The notes beneath the pieces were generated by a model that saw only the letters and a program-made list of their open reading frames with translations, made no database searches and was not told the DNA's origin. From the NCBI GenBank assembly GCA_025331445.1, contig JAIWNE010000188.1, positions 1 through 40,452 of the forward strand: a stretch of 40,452 nt of DNA. Direction: 5' to 3'. This DNA is from Blakeslea trispora. Taxonomy: Eukaryota; Mucoromycota; Mucoromycetes; Mucorales; Choanephoraceae. This document shows positions 1-9,702 of this stretch, one piece after another (the stretch's first letter is position 1; each line of letters begins with the position of its first letter). The position numbers were made by a program, and so were the translations under genes.

Positions 1-1230
1 ATTCTCCCTCCCAACCATACAGTGTCATCTATAGCTCGCAAAATTACAATTGGTGATGGCTTCTCTCGATTTAAGGCAGACGAATGGTCTACTTGGTTGT
101 TGGTCTTGTCGCCATATTTATTGCCCCATATCCTCAACAAACAGGCCTTTGATCATTGGATGCTTCTTGTTAAGGCTTCCCGTATCTTTCTCTCTCCTTG
201 TCTGTCATTTGATGAACTTGATGATGCTCAAGCCCTTCTCCATGAATTTCTCTCAACTTTCGAAGGTGTCTACAAAAGCAAGTCATTAATTCCACCCAAC
301 TTCCACTACGCTATGCATTTGAAATAGACAATTCTGGACTACTCGGCATCCCCTTCCCATTGGCTCTTTAACTTCGAAAGATACAATCAAGATCTTAAAG
401 GCATAAGAACGAATAGAAAGGATGGCGTAGAACGTACATATCTTACCAAGTTCTTGCTCCAGGTTCATTCCGAGACTTCAATCGCAGCCTTGTTACCATT
501 CATATTTGAGTCCTGTACAAGCCAAATCCTAGAGCTTTTCTGTACATCTAAACCTGCTAGTCAGAGATCGGTAGACTGCAATTTTAGTCTTAACGCTTTC
601 TATCAAATGCGTATTGGCGATGTTCCTGCTTTTGGTTGTGAGGTACTTCCTCCGAAGACTATCACTTCGATCAAGGCCCGACCTATCGCATTGCCAAATG
701 ATGCATTCACTTGTCTCGTAGCATATTACAATACGATATATGCTGGAACTTACAAGGATGAATTTGTCGCAGCATTTTGTCCTGGTGCAATCGCCGTTGG
801 AAGACAAGTTGACATGTTCAAGCATGTGGATATACTGGGCAACCAGTTCAAGTCTGTTGAGGCGTCAACAATAAATAAACGTGGATCATACGCTCTTGCT
901 TATCTGCAACTAGACGACGCTGCTGTACTCCGGTACTGTCAAGTGCAGTGTCTGCTCAGAAGCTCAATAATGGTAGAAGATGAAAACGGTGACCTATCAC
1001 CAACAAACCACACTCTTGCCTTTGTCAAATGGTTCAAAAAATCAGACAAACAACTGTATTTTAAAAATAATAGCGATCCCAACAAATATGGTATGGAGCT
1101 TCTGCAGTCTTCTTTTGAAGTTGACTCGCATGCTTCAATTATACCCATCAGCCAACTCTACTGCCAAGCGGCTATTGTCTTAAACCATTTTGAAAACTCC
1201 ATGTTGCTCTTGATCTGCCCGCTAAAATAA
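1..1230 (+). pseudogene. Tnp2-like (CACTA) transposase, C-terminal part with fused C-type domain (element 0, gene A0)
   Basis: The frame is open from the left edge to the stop at 1228-1230 except for one TAG at 325-327, so the 5' part lies outside the window. The first ~150 residues match the C-terminal region of fungal Tnp2/Plavaka-type CACTA transposases: 'PRKIT'-like start, SPYLLP..L, then PPNFHYAMHLK*, a tryptophan-phenylalanine-glutamate block (HWLFNFERYN). From about nucleotide 680 the protein has the same pattern as the stand-alone gene C of other elements here: FTCLVAYYNTIY, VDMFKHVDILGNQF, HTLAFVKWFK and SIIPISQLYC. So in this element the C domain is fused to the transposase. The nonsense codon sits just before the conserved FERYN block, so this copy is inactive unless read through. 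Its 3' end faces gene B0, 390 bp away. Family call is confident; catalytic residues cannot be fully checked because the N-terminal two thirds are missing. Confidence 0.8.
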
Positions 1231-1619
1231 TTGCCTAGTTTGCTTTCTCCCTTCTCTTTTCTCTTTTTTTCTGTTCTCTTTTTCTCTTTTTCTCTTTTTC
1301 TCTTTTTTATAGTCATAATTTTTTTTGTATTTGTTGTTCTCACATCAATTACTTTTTTTTTCTAATTTATCTGTTCTTCAATAAATTGTTATAATCCTTT
1401 TAGTCTTTTTTAAATTTCTCTTCTTTTTTATTTAATTTTTGAACTATCACTTTTTGATTTTTTTCTTGTTGCGTTTACTATTCATTTCTACATCAATTTC
1501 GGAAATCAACACTTGTCATGCAGCTAAGTACTTTTTTTCATACGCTTATATTAGTTTGTGACTTAAACATTTTATTATTCAAAAAAAAACAACACAAAGA
1601 GAAGAGAACGAAACAAAAG
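1231..1619. other. Pyrimidine-rich intergenic tract between convergent A0 and B0
   Basis: No gene seen. 1240-1310 is a CTTTTT-type low-complexity tract, followed by T-rich sequence. It separates the 3' ends of two convergent transposon genes, so it probably holds their transcription ends. Confidence 0.6.
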
Positions 1620-2633
1620 TTAGGAGCGATAGGCCCAACGAGGAAGAACTTGACGATACTTGTCAGGCAACTCCATCTCAACGACCTCGACGCGACGAGA
1701 AACACGAGCATGTCTTGGTCTGCCTTGCATGACTGCTCTGTCAAGAGCACGGTAGAGGTTGTTCAACTAAACATATATAATCAGTACTGTATTTGAAAAC
1801 TCCAAGTCATACAACATACCTCTTCCGAGCGCCAAGAAGGAACAACTGTACGGAAGTAATCGCCAGCAACAGGGTCATCACCCCCTTCCTCTTCAGACAT
1901 GTACTTTGACTGAAGTACAGCCTCGCATTCTTCGCTGGTTCCGAAGCCTAAACCAAGCAAACCTTGAGAAACAAGGTACTGTTCGTTGCGAACAGCACGC
2001 TTCTATAAAAATAAAAGAGGTGAGTAATTATTCAAAACTTGAAAGTAAATTTTTTTACTAACTCTCTGCAAACGTCTAGCTTTACGAAGCGAAGCATTTC
2101 TCATCTCAACCTCGTGAGGAGCGAGGTCTTTCTTCTTGTGCTTTTTCACCATAGCATCAAATTGGTTCCTGATCTTCATCTTCAGGGCCAAGGGAAGACC
2201 AGCAGAAAGCTCTTGATCATCAGGGTGACCAGTAAGAGCCTTTACTTCTTCGATTGCACCTTTGTAGATGCAATCGAAGGCAAACTGGTTTCTTGTGGTA
2301 TGCCTCATCGACTGGTCAAAGACGAATTCGACACCGAGAGCCTTTGCCTTTTCGATGGCAACTTTGACAGCATCCTAAGCAATAGTACAACTGTGTAAGT
2401 AAAAGTGCTGATATAAAAGGAGATGAATAACTTACTCGCAAGGCACAGTTGTCACCATATCTGGGCCAATCGTTGGCATTGACGGTGGGCTGGCGAGCAG
2501 GAAATAAAATGGCTTCCATTCTGCCGACGCGACTGTTCATCAAGTCAAAAGCCTCTTCAAACCGGCTCTCAGCAACATAGGGATGAGCTACAGGACGAGA
2601 AGCAGCAAGACGAGGGGCAAGGCGAGAAACAGG
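1620..2633 (-). CDS. Gene B0: coiled-coil/acidic accessory protein of element 0, split by element 1
   Basis: Exons on the minus strand are 2436-2633, 2063-2374, 1820-2002 and 1620-1766, with GT..AG introns of 53-61 nt, all in phase; the stop is TAA at 1620-1622. The missing first 12 codons lie at 9610-9645, on the far side of element 1, and the frame joins cleanly across the AGG target duplication. The predicted protein is 291 aa. Features: helix-rich N half (FEEAFDLMNSRVGRMEAIL), a lysine-rich segment (KKHKKKDL), then an acidic motif YMSEEEGG followed by FRTVVPSWRSEE, a LD-rich helix and a final LPRWAYRS. The order 'S(D/E)xEE - FR..P.(W/Y)R - L..LD - LP.WA' recurs in gene B of elements 1, 2 and 3, which identifies the family. 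Function unknown; by analogy with En/Spm TNPA it could bind subterminal repeats (inference). No internal stop or frameshift, unlike the other B copies. Confidence 0.75.
2631..2633. repeat. Target site duplication (AGG), left
   Basis: AGG directly before the element 1 terminus CATTAGAG; the same AGG follows the other terminus at 9607-9609. A 3-bp duplication is the known size for CACTA elements. Confidence 0.8.
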
Positions 2634-2640
2634 CATTAGA

Positions 2641-2910
2641 GAAAAAAAAACATGAATTTCACACAGAATACACCCCATATTCCGCCTTAAATTCAAACAT
2701 GAATTTATGTGCAAGACTTCACCGAAAATCCATTTTCTGAATTTCAGGCCTAATTCCGTGTGAAATACACCTTTTTTTAAGCAGGCGAAAAAGACGGATT
2801 TCAGGCCATTTTCTGACTGAAATTCATGTCTGTTAAAGCAGACAAAAAAAGATGTATTATGGACTATATTCCATACATTTTACTATGACTTTCAGGCCCA
2901 CCCTTTAATC
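2641..2910. repeat. Subterminal repeat region of element 1 (TTTCAGGCC family)
   Basis: Degenerate repeats built on GAATTTCAGGCC and its partner GTGTGAAAT..ACACC occur near 2651, 2741, 2801, 2821 and 2890. The opposite end has GAATTTCAGGCC at 9572-9583. Such clusters are the usual binding sites for the DNA-binding protein of CACTA elements; that role here is inference. Confidence 0.6.
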
Positions 2911-2944
2911 TTATTCGCTCCTTTCATCAATACGTGCTTCACAT

Positions 2945-3067
2945 TATTGGCTTAAAAAGACCTTCGATGTTTGCATTGCTAGACTCCCATAGGCTCTCTC
3001 ATGTTACATTTCTAAATAATTATTTTGATTACACTCCTTGCTATTCGACCTTAGTTTAAAGATGTAT
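2945..3067 (-). repeat. Conserved internal block of the D-side end, element 1
   Basis: Reverse complement of 3000-3067 matches 25617-25684 and 36544-36611: ATACATCTTTAAACTAAGGT, then a GCAAGGAGTGTAAT-like segment, then AATGTAAC. A CTTTTTAAGCCAATAATG stretch (2945-2964) is shared with 36665-36680. The block lies between gene D and the element-specific repeats in all three elements. Confidence 0.75.
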
Positions 3068-3336
3068 CCTTTATTTGGTATCATTGCTTTTCTTTATTGG
3101 CTGATATGCCTTCATCATTACTTATTTAGTATTCGGTTAAATTATATTACGGAAAACGTTTTTGGGTTTTTCATGTTATTGGTTTATTTATAATAGAAAT
3201 TACTATATATGATTTGTTGGGCGTACTCTATACCTCGCACCATTGGCTAATTCTTTGTTGATTATACCAGGTTCCCATGCTCACTTTCACCATTTTGCTG
3301 GTCAAGAGTAGCGCAGGCTTTGGTATTCACACTTAC

Positions 3337-3854
3337 CTTCATTTACGTGTTGTTTGCCACTTTGTAACCATTGTTCAAGCTATGGAAAGGCCAAAGAGCG
3401 TACAGGGGGACTTGACTTCTGCTTGCAGATAAGGCACTGTAGTAAACGAAACGCAAATATAAATGTTAGAATTGTCTTAAAATACAATCAATAAATGGGA
3501 AGCTTACCTAGGGATGCTCTAGAAGATCAGTTATCACAGATATAGAGGACAAAGCATCTAGAAATATAGTCATTTTGACATTAGAAACAGCTCAAGCAAA
3601 TATAAGTTTCTTCACTTACGTTGTAACAAACATCAAATATTTCTTAGTCTTTGCAAGGGCTTCAAAACACAACTCATCAACACACTACAACCATAAGAAA
3701 GTGTTAACTTGGGTTCAATAAGAGAATGTGGTGCTTACCTTTTTGATTCAGTGTAGGATAAGGGGGCTAGTCGATTACTTGGAGCTATCATATCTGAAAT
3801 TGATTCGTATTAGAACAAACATTGTGCTGTTTTTGGGATGCTTACCTGGAACCA
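3337..3854 (-). other. D1: spliced unit with tiny exons, divergent from gene B1
   Basis: Five exon-like segments with good GT..AG borders on the minus strand: 3846-3854 (TGGTTCCAG), 3739-3793, 3620-3684, 3508-3557 and 3337-3436. Segment lengths 9/55/65/50/100 resemble those of D2 and D3, and the TGGTTC core of the first segment is shared by all three. Short frames are open inside single segments (for example CVDELCFEALAKTKKYLMF in 3620-3684) but I could not join them into one open frame, so this is either a decayed small-exon gene or a spliced non-coding RNA. It starts about 210 bp upstream of the B1 start codon and points the other way. I do not recognise any protein family. Confidence 0.5.
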
Positions 3855-4068
3855 CTAATAAAAGAGAAGAGAGAAAAAAGGAAAAAAAAAGAATAAAATT
3901 TTTTTGATTGGTTTTTCACCTCTTTTTTTCTTTACTCGACCCAATCAGTGTTCAGGGCATGAATTGTTCTACTTCAATTTTTTTTACTCAAATAAAATCA
4001 ACAATCTAATGATTGTAAGTGTAAAATCTTTTCTTTTCTACTATTTTCACTCCAGTCTAGCCTATACA

Positions 4069-5238
4069 ATGTTACCATACAACTACCACAGCAACTTCAA
4101 CGCTAATGCTGATGCCAGTTTGACTCCTTCCCAGGCAAATGACTCTCAACATTTTGTCCCTGTCCCTGTTCGTCGTTCCAATACTTCAGCAACGGATCGC
4201 AAACTCGAAGAAATGTCGCAAAGCCTTGAAGAAGCGAAAGCAAGTTTGGAAGAGTACAAGGCTAAGTGCGACAGGTTGTCTGCCAAGTGCGACGAATTGA
4301 TATTTTAAAGGAGCAACCAGCCAGCAACAAGAACCAAATTCGATTTTCCTGGATCCAAAACGGATTTGAAAAGATTCGCGTTAGTATCAACCTACATAAG
4401 CTTCAAAAAGGTAGTTTCTAATCATTTTTTTTAGTCTCTTGTTCTGAAAGAACAAGCGAACCAATTGGGTGCTGCTAGCTGGGATCTGAATGAGACGCTC
4501 ATCAAGGGCCCTGTCAATGGCATTCACGTAAAAGCCATCATTCAAAGCACTCTTACCAATCGAATCTATAAAGAAATAACGTCAAACTACGTTTGGCCCG
4601 ATAAGGATGCGAGGGAATATATTGTAGATGTACTTTCTCAACAGTATATCTATCAAAAACGTATCCAAAAAAAGAAAAGACGAGTTGGAGTGAGCAAGTT
4701 TTAAGCAACAAGTTGAACAATTACCGAACCCGTAAAACCAACGTAAGTAAAGCTTGTGTAAAGTAATGTTCTATGCTCTTTTGCTAAACAAAGTACCTGG
4801 ATTGTTGATTTAGGTCTTGAATAGAAGAAGACAAACCTACGAGAGCCACAAAGATGAGCTTCACAACTTGTTTGGCTCACATGTAGAATGCTTGCAAGTG
4901 TTGACGACTGAAATGATGTCTGACCAAGAAGATGAGTATGATGAAGAAGGCAAGCAGTTCAGATCCAGAAAAGCGCCTCATTATAGAAGACAAAAGGTAA
5001 ACCAAAGACAAAACAACTACTCATGCATAGATAAAGAGTATCATTTAGTAACTTGATCATTTAGTGCACCGATTTCTTTAATACTCTCGATCACCTTCGC
5101 CATGTTGACAACCGTAAGATGAACAGCAACTTTGAGCCTAGTCGAGTAGGCTCTCGAGTATCTAAAGTTATGTCTAAAAGAAATACGGTTTTGTTGCGAG
5201 AACTACCTGAATGGGCTATTGATCGTGAGCTTTTGTAA
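4069..5238 (+). pseudogene. Gene B1 (element 1): coiled-coil accessory protein, frameshifted
   Basis: Exons 4069-4379, 4435-4742, 4814-4996 and 5065-5238, with GT..AG introns. N terminus is Asn/Ser/Pro-rich, then a heptad-like coil (KLEEMSQSLEEAKASLEEYK). An in-frame TAA at 4306-4308 and compensating single-base shifts near 4300-4350 break the coil end; the FPGS motif shared with B2 sits in a different frame from the next exon. Exon 2 encodes SWDLNETLIKG..HVKAI, matching B2, then needs a -1 shift in the A-rich run near 4670-4685. Exon 3 has EMMSDQEDEYDEEG and exon 4 ends LPEWAIDRELL. The stop lies 24 bp from the stop of the convergent gene C1. Same family as B0 by motif order; function unknown. 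Confidence 0.7.
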
Positions 5239-5262
5239 CTTTTTCTTTAATAAAATCTAAAT

Positions 5263-5955
5263 TTATATGTACTTTCTTGTCAATCCAAGAGCGATAAAAA
5301 CGTTACTGTTTTCAGTTCTACGAAAGTGTATAGGTGTATACAGTTTTTGGACGGGTAAGATACTATAAGAGCTTTTAGCTTCGAATTCTGTTCGGAAGGG
5401 TTTGTTTCTTTCACTGATGCCTGTTTCAATCAAGTCGGTACTAAGGCGAGGGTTTTTATACCAACTGACGAATGCAAAACAGTGCTTGGTACTGAAAGCC
5501 TCTTCGTTTATATGGTACTTGGCTTCGTGAAAGAAAAAGTATTCAATAACACCTGCACGTAGATGCTCTTCGCTTCTAGTATCTAGAGTATCTTCCAAAT
5601 CATCACTGTCATAGTTGTCTGGACGGTAGGCATAGATACGTGCCCCATTATCTCGACCTGTCAAGCGCGACTTGTACACATACCCAAGTACCTTCATTTG
5701 CTTGATCTTTTGCACTTCGTTGGGTACATCAACATCCGTCTCATATAGGCTGTGGTAGTAAGCTTGCAAGCAATGGTAATCTTCAAGACTCAATCTATTG
5801 GATTCTTTTCTGCCAAAAGAAACCATGGCATAACCATTTTCCTGTAACTGTTCGTGGCCTGTGGCGTCTCCATCTTTTTCGAAAGTTTCAGTATGTCCTC
5901 TCTGTGCAAGGATCTGTTGGATCCAAATTCCACAAGTTGTAAAGTGCTGTGTTTG
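5263..5955 (-). pseudogene. Gene C1 (element 1): stand-alone C-domain protein, N terminus frameshifted
   Basis: The frame is open from 5955 down to the stop at 5263-5265. Matches to C2/C3 begin at GDATGHEQLQENGYA and continue through RLSLEDYHCLQAYYHSLY, MKVLGYVYKSRL, EEHLRAGVIEYFFFHEAKY, CFAFVSWYKNPR, FRTEFEAKSSYSILPVQKLY. The only plausible upstream ATG (5970-5972, MHHTSDKHST) lies in another frame, so a single-base shift near 5900 probably broke the N terminus; alternatively translation starts at the ATG at 5824-5826 and gives a 187-aa protein. The family is what is fused to the transposase C terminus in A0 and A'. Function unknown; a chromatin- or transposase-partner role is inference only. 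Confidence 0.7.
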
Positions 5956-6365
5956 TCAGAAGTATGATGCATTTTAGTGTTTAAGAGAAAAGTAGAAGTT
6001 AATTGTTTTTTCGTCACCGTTTCAAAAGCCCTTGAAAAAAAAAGCAACTTTTCCCTATTTGGCATATTTGATTTAAAATTGTTTCAACTTTGCATTTTCC
6101 TGTTGGCGTTTTTTTTTCTTTTTACTTCATTCGATATAGTTTATAGAGACATTGCAAAAGGCAAAGTGCTACAGAACTACACCTTCTAAAATGCTTTTGT
6201 TGACAAGATCCAACAGTCAAGTTTATTTTTTAACAACTTTAGTTTATTTAAATACAAAAAAAAATTATAAAATACTAATAAATAGTCTATAGGTAGCAAA
6301 AGAAGGAAAAAAAACAAATTAAAACAAACGAGAAGAGAGAGAGAGAAGACAAAAAGCGAACTTGC

Positions 6366-8740
6366 TCAAGAAGTATAGTATAAAACAGAATCGTGATCGT
6401 TTGAAAAGATTATTGACTGCATTCGATGCATATATGTCTTTTCAAAGCCTAGCTTGTGATTCGTATTAATGTTTTTGATGAAGAGATTGTTTCTTTCGAA
6501 ACCAAATCCCCAAAAGCAAGACATTGGGCCAAACTTGTATATGCACTCGCGAAGATGTAGCATGAAGTGGAAATTGGGGGTGACAGCTTGAGGGCCAAAG
6601 CGTTGTTCAAATCCCCGAGCAAAAGCAAGCAAATGGTTGTGGGCAACTTCTATGTCAGTCATCTTGATAGCATTAGAGTCTAGAAGCTGAAGAGCAGTGA
6701 TTAAGTGCATGATTAAGTTGTAATCAAAGGCAGGCAGCAGGGGAGGAGACAAGACATGTTCTGCAACAGAGGTCATGAATTCTTTAAATTCAGCAGCTTT
6801 GGTGTATGGCAGACCATCTTTGACTATTTTTTTAGCAAATGGAGCACAGGAAGCATCCGGGTTGAACTCGATGAACTCTTGCATGGTCTTCTTGATCTTA
6901 AGGTGGGAACCCTTTGGCAGCATAACCTTCAAAGCCTTATTCACAACACCAAGGTACAACACATGCATTGGCTCGATTGCCAATGTGCCATAAGAATAGT
7001 AGGGCAGTTCAAACAAAATTGAGTATCTGACCCCACTATTCTTCTCCAAGATCTCTCTTTCAGTACTTGTTGCTGCGTTCTTCCAAGCCTCAGAGGAGTT
7101 TCTCGTTTCTTGCGCATTTCTTGACTCTCAATGCTCACAATCCCAGTTACAGTAGTTTCGGCGGTTGCGAGAGCCTTCAATCCTGGGGAAATTTGTCTTA
7201 CAGAAATGACATCCGAAGCTGCTGTTGTACGACATACTTCCGGCAAGCTTCTTTGTGGCCGGCAAATCCGAACTGACTGAAAAGAGGCATGCCCTGACCA
7301 TGTTGTGCTGAACACTCCCATCTGACATTATCATCTTCATGGTAACACCTTCTAACAACACTTTCATTTCTTCTATAAAAGGAGCGAGGTAGTAGTTGAT
7401 GGCGGTAGTGGGAGGTTCCTTGGGGCCAGGGATTGCACCAACAAGTAACATGTTTTTCTTGAGATGTCGGCCTTTTTCTTTGGGCAAGTTCGTGATGGTA
7501 AGGTATATACAACCAACACTATGAGAAGTGTTGAAAGGGCTAAACCAATCAATATTCATGGAGAGAAGAAGGTTATAATCTGACAGTTGAACGAAAGGAA
7601 GTTCAGAAGGAGATGTCTTGAAGTTGAGGAAACCGGTAGCATCGTAAAGATCAAACATGTAGTCCATGGAGTTCTGTCGGTACTTCCAATCGGTAATTTG
7701 CTTAGCGAAGCCCTTTCGCAAGAAGAGTTATTGAATGGTTTTGCTAATGGAGCAGTACGAGTAAACCATTTTTGGGACAAGCTTTTTTTCTTCGATTTTA
7801 TACAACTCTTCTTGGCAAAATTCCTTAGAAACATTTGGTTTATATACAGCGGATTGAAGAGGACAATGGCAAACTACTTGGCTTTTGGGCTCGTCTACCA
7901 ATGCTGACATCTGATGGCATGATGGACATACTGTATGATGTTTAATACCATCGGCACTAAATGCTTCAAGTGAGCTTCGACCGAGGAAAGTTGCAATCGC
8001 TTTTGGAAAGCGGTACTCGTCACCGTGAATCTCCAAGATTTGGTTGAGTGATTCCATCACTGCCTCCGTCTGGCTTCTAGGAGCATTGTTGTTGTGCAGA
8101 TTTGTTACCATGGTCGATAGGATTTTTGCAAACTTGGATTGTGGGATTTTATCAGCTAAGTAAAAAAAAATCGTGAAGATTAGCTTACAGGTAAAATGTT
8201 AAACAATAGATTATCACTTACAAAAAGGAATGTACCTAGGTAGTAAATATTGACTTTTAAAACCCATCATATCAGGAGTAGCATCAACATAATCAGTAAC
8301 ATCGGCATCAAAGACATCATCCATAGTACAGTCCATTGGATCGGATTGATCTACTTCGGCAACTTCAGAAGAAGTTTGAGTATCTTCAGCTAGAAGCAAG
8401 TTAGTTATGATTCAGCAATGCAATTACAAAATGCTACGCGACTTACTTTGATCAGTAGGAGCGGTGCTTCTGACTACTCTGCGGTAGTGTACAGGAGTGT
8501 TGCGAATAGCAGACTTTCCATCTAAGTAAAGATACAAATAGGGTATATTAGAATCAATTGTTATTATTTGCATGCCATGTACTTACTGTAGGTAGTTCTC
8601 CATTTTTTGTAGGTCTCGCCTTCAAACTTGTTTTGTCCCAAGTGGTATCTGTAAGCAAATTGCTTCAAGAGACGCTCGTTCAAGGGTTTTTCACAGCATT
8701 CATCACAGTGGCAGTAGTAGGATCTCTCTACGGTAGACAT
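6366..8740 (-). pseudogene. Gene A1 (element 1): Tnp2/Transposase_21 CACTA transposase with two nonsense codons
   Basis: Minus-strand exons 8587-8740, 8447-8521, 8222-8389 and 6366-8155 give a 728-codon frame, all in phase. N terminus: MSTVERSYYCHCDECCEKP, a CxCxxC zinc-like motif. Exon 3 is Asp-rich. Exon 4 holds a second CxxC pair (TVCPSCHQM), then the transposase core: DYNLLLSMNIDWFSPF, SVGCIYLTITNLP, LVGAIPGPKEPP, SSDLPATKK, CHFCK, LAIEPMHVLYLG, PNFHFMLHL and CFWGFGFERNN. These are hallmarks of the Tnp2 family. TAA at 7728-7730 and TGA at 7128-7130 interrupt it; the frame is otherwise open, and the TGA probably replaced a Trp codon. The likely acidic residues are D in NIDWF, D in SSDLP and E in GFERNN, assigned by pattern only. 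Confidence 0.85.
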
Positions 8741-8763
8741 TTCAAGTAAGGTTTTCAAATTTG

Positions 8764-8771
8764 TTTATATA
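8764..8771 (-). promoter_or_regulatory. TATA box of A1
   Basis: TATATAAA on the minus strand, about 25 bp before the A1 start codon. Confidence 0.5.
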
Positions 8772-9422
8772 GAATTATATGATTATTTTGAATGGCTTTT
8801 TTGTCTCTTTTATATTGCTTTCACTTCTATTTTATTAAAGACTATATGTAGTAATTGATTTATCATTTGTTCCTGACATTCAGACAAATCAAAGCTGTTT
8901 GTTGATTAAAAAGGCTTTATTGGAAGCAATTCAACTTCCACCTTAGTTCCTTTTAGATGAAGCAGATTGAATCAAGACATATCTTGAAGTTGAATTTATG
9001 AATTCGGATGTTGCTCTACCTGAAGTGTTATGCGCATTGACAATTCAGAGGCTTCGATTAACAATCATGCTCGCATCTCTTCTCTATTCGATTCTTTCAT
9101 AAGGTTTTCCTAATATGTCAAAGCGGACCAGATTTGCAAGCTTTTCATTCATTAATGCTACTGACTTTATTTTTAGCTCAAATTTTCTCATTGGCTGCAA
9201 GAAAAAAAAGGTAATTTTTCTGTTTTTTAAGAAAAAAAAAGGAGCGGTCATTTAAATCGCTGGGTTTGTTTTGTGGTGTGACAAATTTTTGCAGTAAAAA
9301 TCCACGTCAGTGCTTGAGATGCGGGACTTAAATCGCTGTTTATTGTTTTATTTATTTATTTTTTCTAAGTTAAAAAATGTAGACATTGAACAGCTATTAA
9401 GCATAACAAACTGGCAGCAAAG

Positions 9423-9606
9423 ACCTCATTTTTTCTTAATAGATGTATTCTAGATAGTCAAAGGCATACTTTTATCAATTTTTAGCGCGTTCTGATTATT
9501 TTTGATCAAGATATAAATTTGCAGTAAAAAACACCCCTAAAACAACCCATTAAATCCATGAAATCAAATATGAATTTCAGGCCTCCGGAGCCCGTTTACT
9601 GTAGTG
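9423..9606 (-). repeat. A-side terminus and conserved internal block of element 1
   Basis: Read from the minus strand, 9606 begins CACTACAGTAAACGGG, then a TTTCAGGCC-family repeat, then a block (9515-9430) with AAAAATAATCAGAACGCGCT and ACTATCTAGAATACAT. The same block occurs at the A-side ends of element 3 (26161-26232) and element 4 (37094-37162), which ties the three together as one family. Confidence 0.8.
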
Positions 9607-9609
9607 AGG
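9607..9609. repeat. Target site duplication (AGG), right
   Basis: Copy of the AGG at 2631-2633, directly after the GTAGTG terminus of element 1. Confidence 0.8.
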
Positions 9610-9645
9610 GCGAGAAGCGGTAGCAACAACAGGAATTTGGTTCAT
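9610..9645 (-). CDS. First 12 codons of gene B0, separated by element 1
   Basis: ATG at 9643-9645 begins MNQIPVVATASR; the next codon CCT is the duplicated target site, and the frame continues at 2633 with VSRLAPRL. The alanine/arginine-rich style and phase fit. A TATA box lies 50 bp upstream. Without element 1 this is the 5' end of a 291-aa protein. Confidence 0.75.
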
Positions 9646-9694
9646 TTTGCGTGAGTGAAAAGATGATGAAATCAAATCAAGTATCTTGCATCTC

Positions 9695-9702
9695 TTTTTA
9701 TA
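9695..9702 (-). promoter_or_regulatory. TATA box of B0
   Basis: TATAAAAA on the minus strand, 50 bp upstream of the B0 start codon at 9645. It supports the idea that the B0 start is here and not at the internal ATG at 2636. Confidence 0.55.

Larger units (their letters stand above)
2634..9606 (-). mobile_element. Element 1: complete 6.97-kb multi-gene CACTA-type transposon
   Basis: The right terminus ends GTAGTG at 9606; read from that end it starts CACTACAGTAAACGGG. The left terminus starts CATTAGAGAAAA at 2634, agreeing with the other at 9 of 12 positions. Both are flanked by AGG. Gene content, from the right end: A1 (minus), C1 (minus), B1 (plus), D1 (minus). Both ends carry TTTCAGGCC-type subterminal repeats. 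It is inserted in the first coding exon of gene B0, so it is younger than element 0. The A1, B1 and C1 genes all contain stops or frameshifts, so this copy cannot encode its own movement now. Confidence 0.85.

Noticed and set aside
325..327. Alternative genetic code or stop-codon recoding in transposases
   Set aside because: All three stop codons occur, at non-conserved positions, and intact genes here end normally at TAA or TGA; decay explains it.
3683..3690. Canonical CACTACAA motif
   Set aside because: Lies at an exon-intron border of D1 inside element 1, without subterminal repeats or target duplication; chance match.
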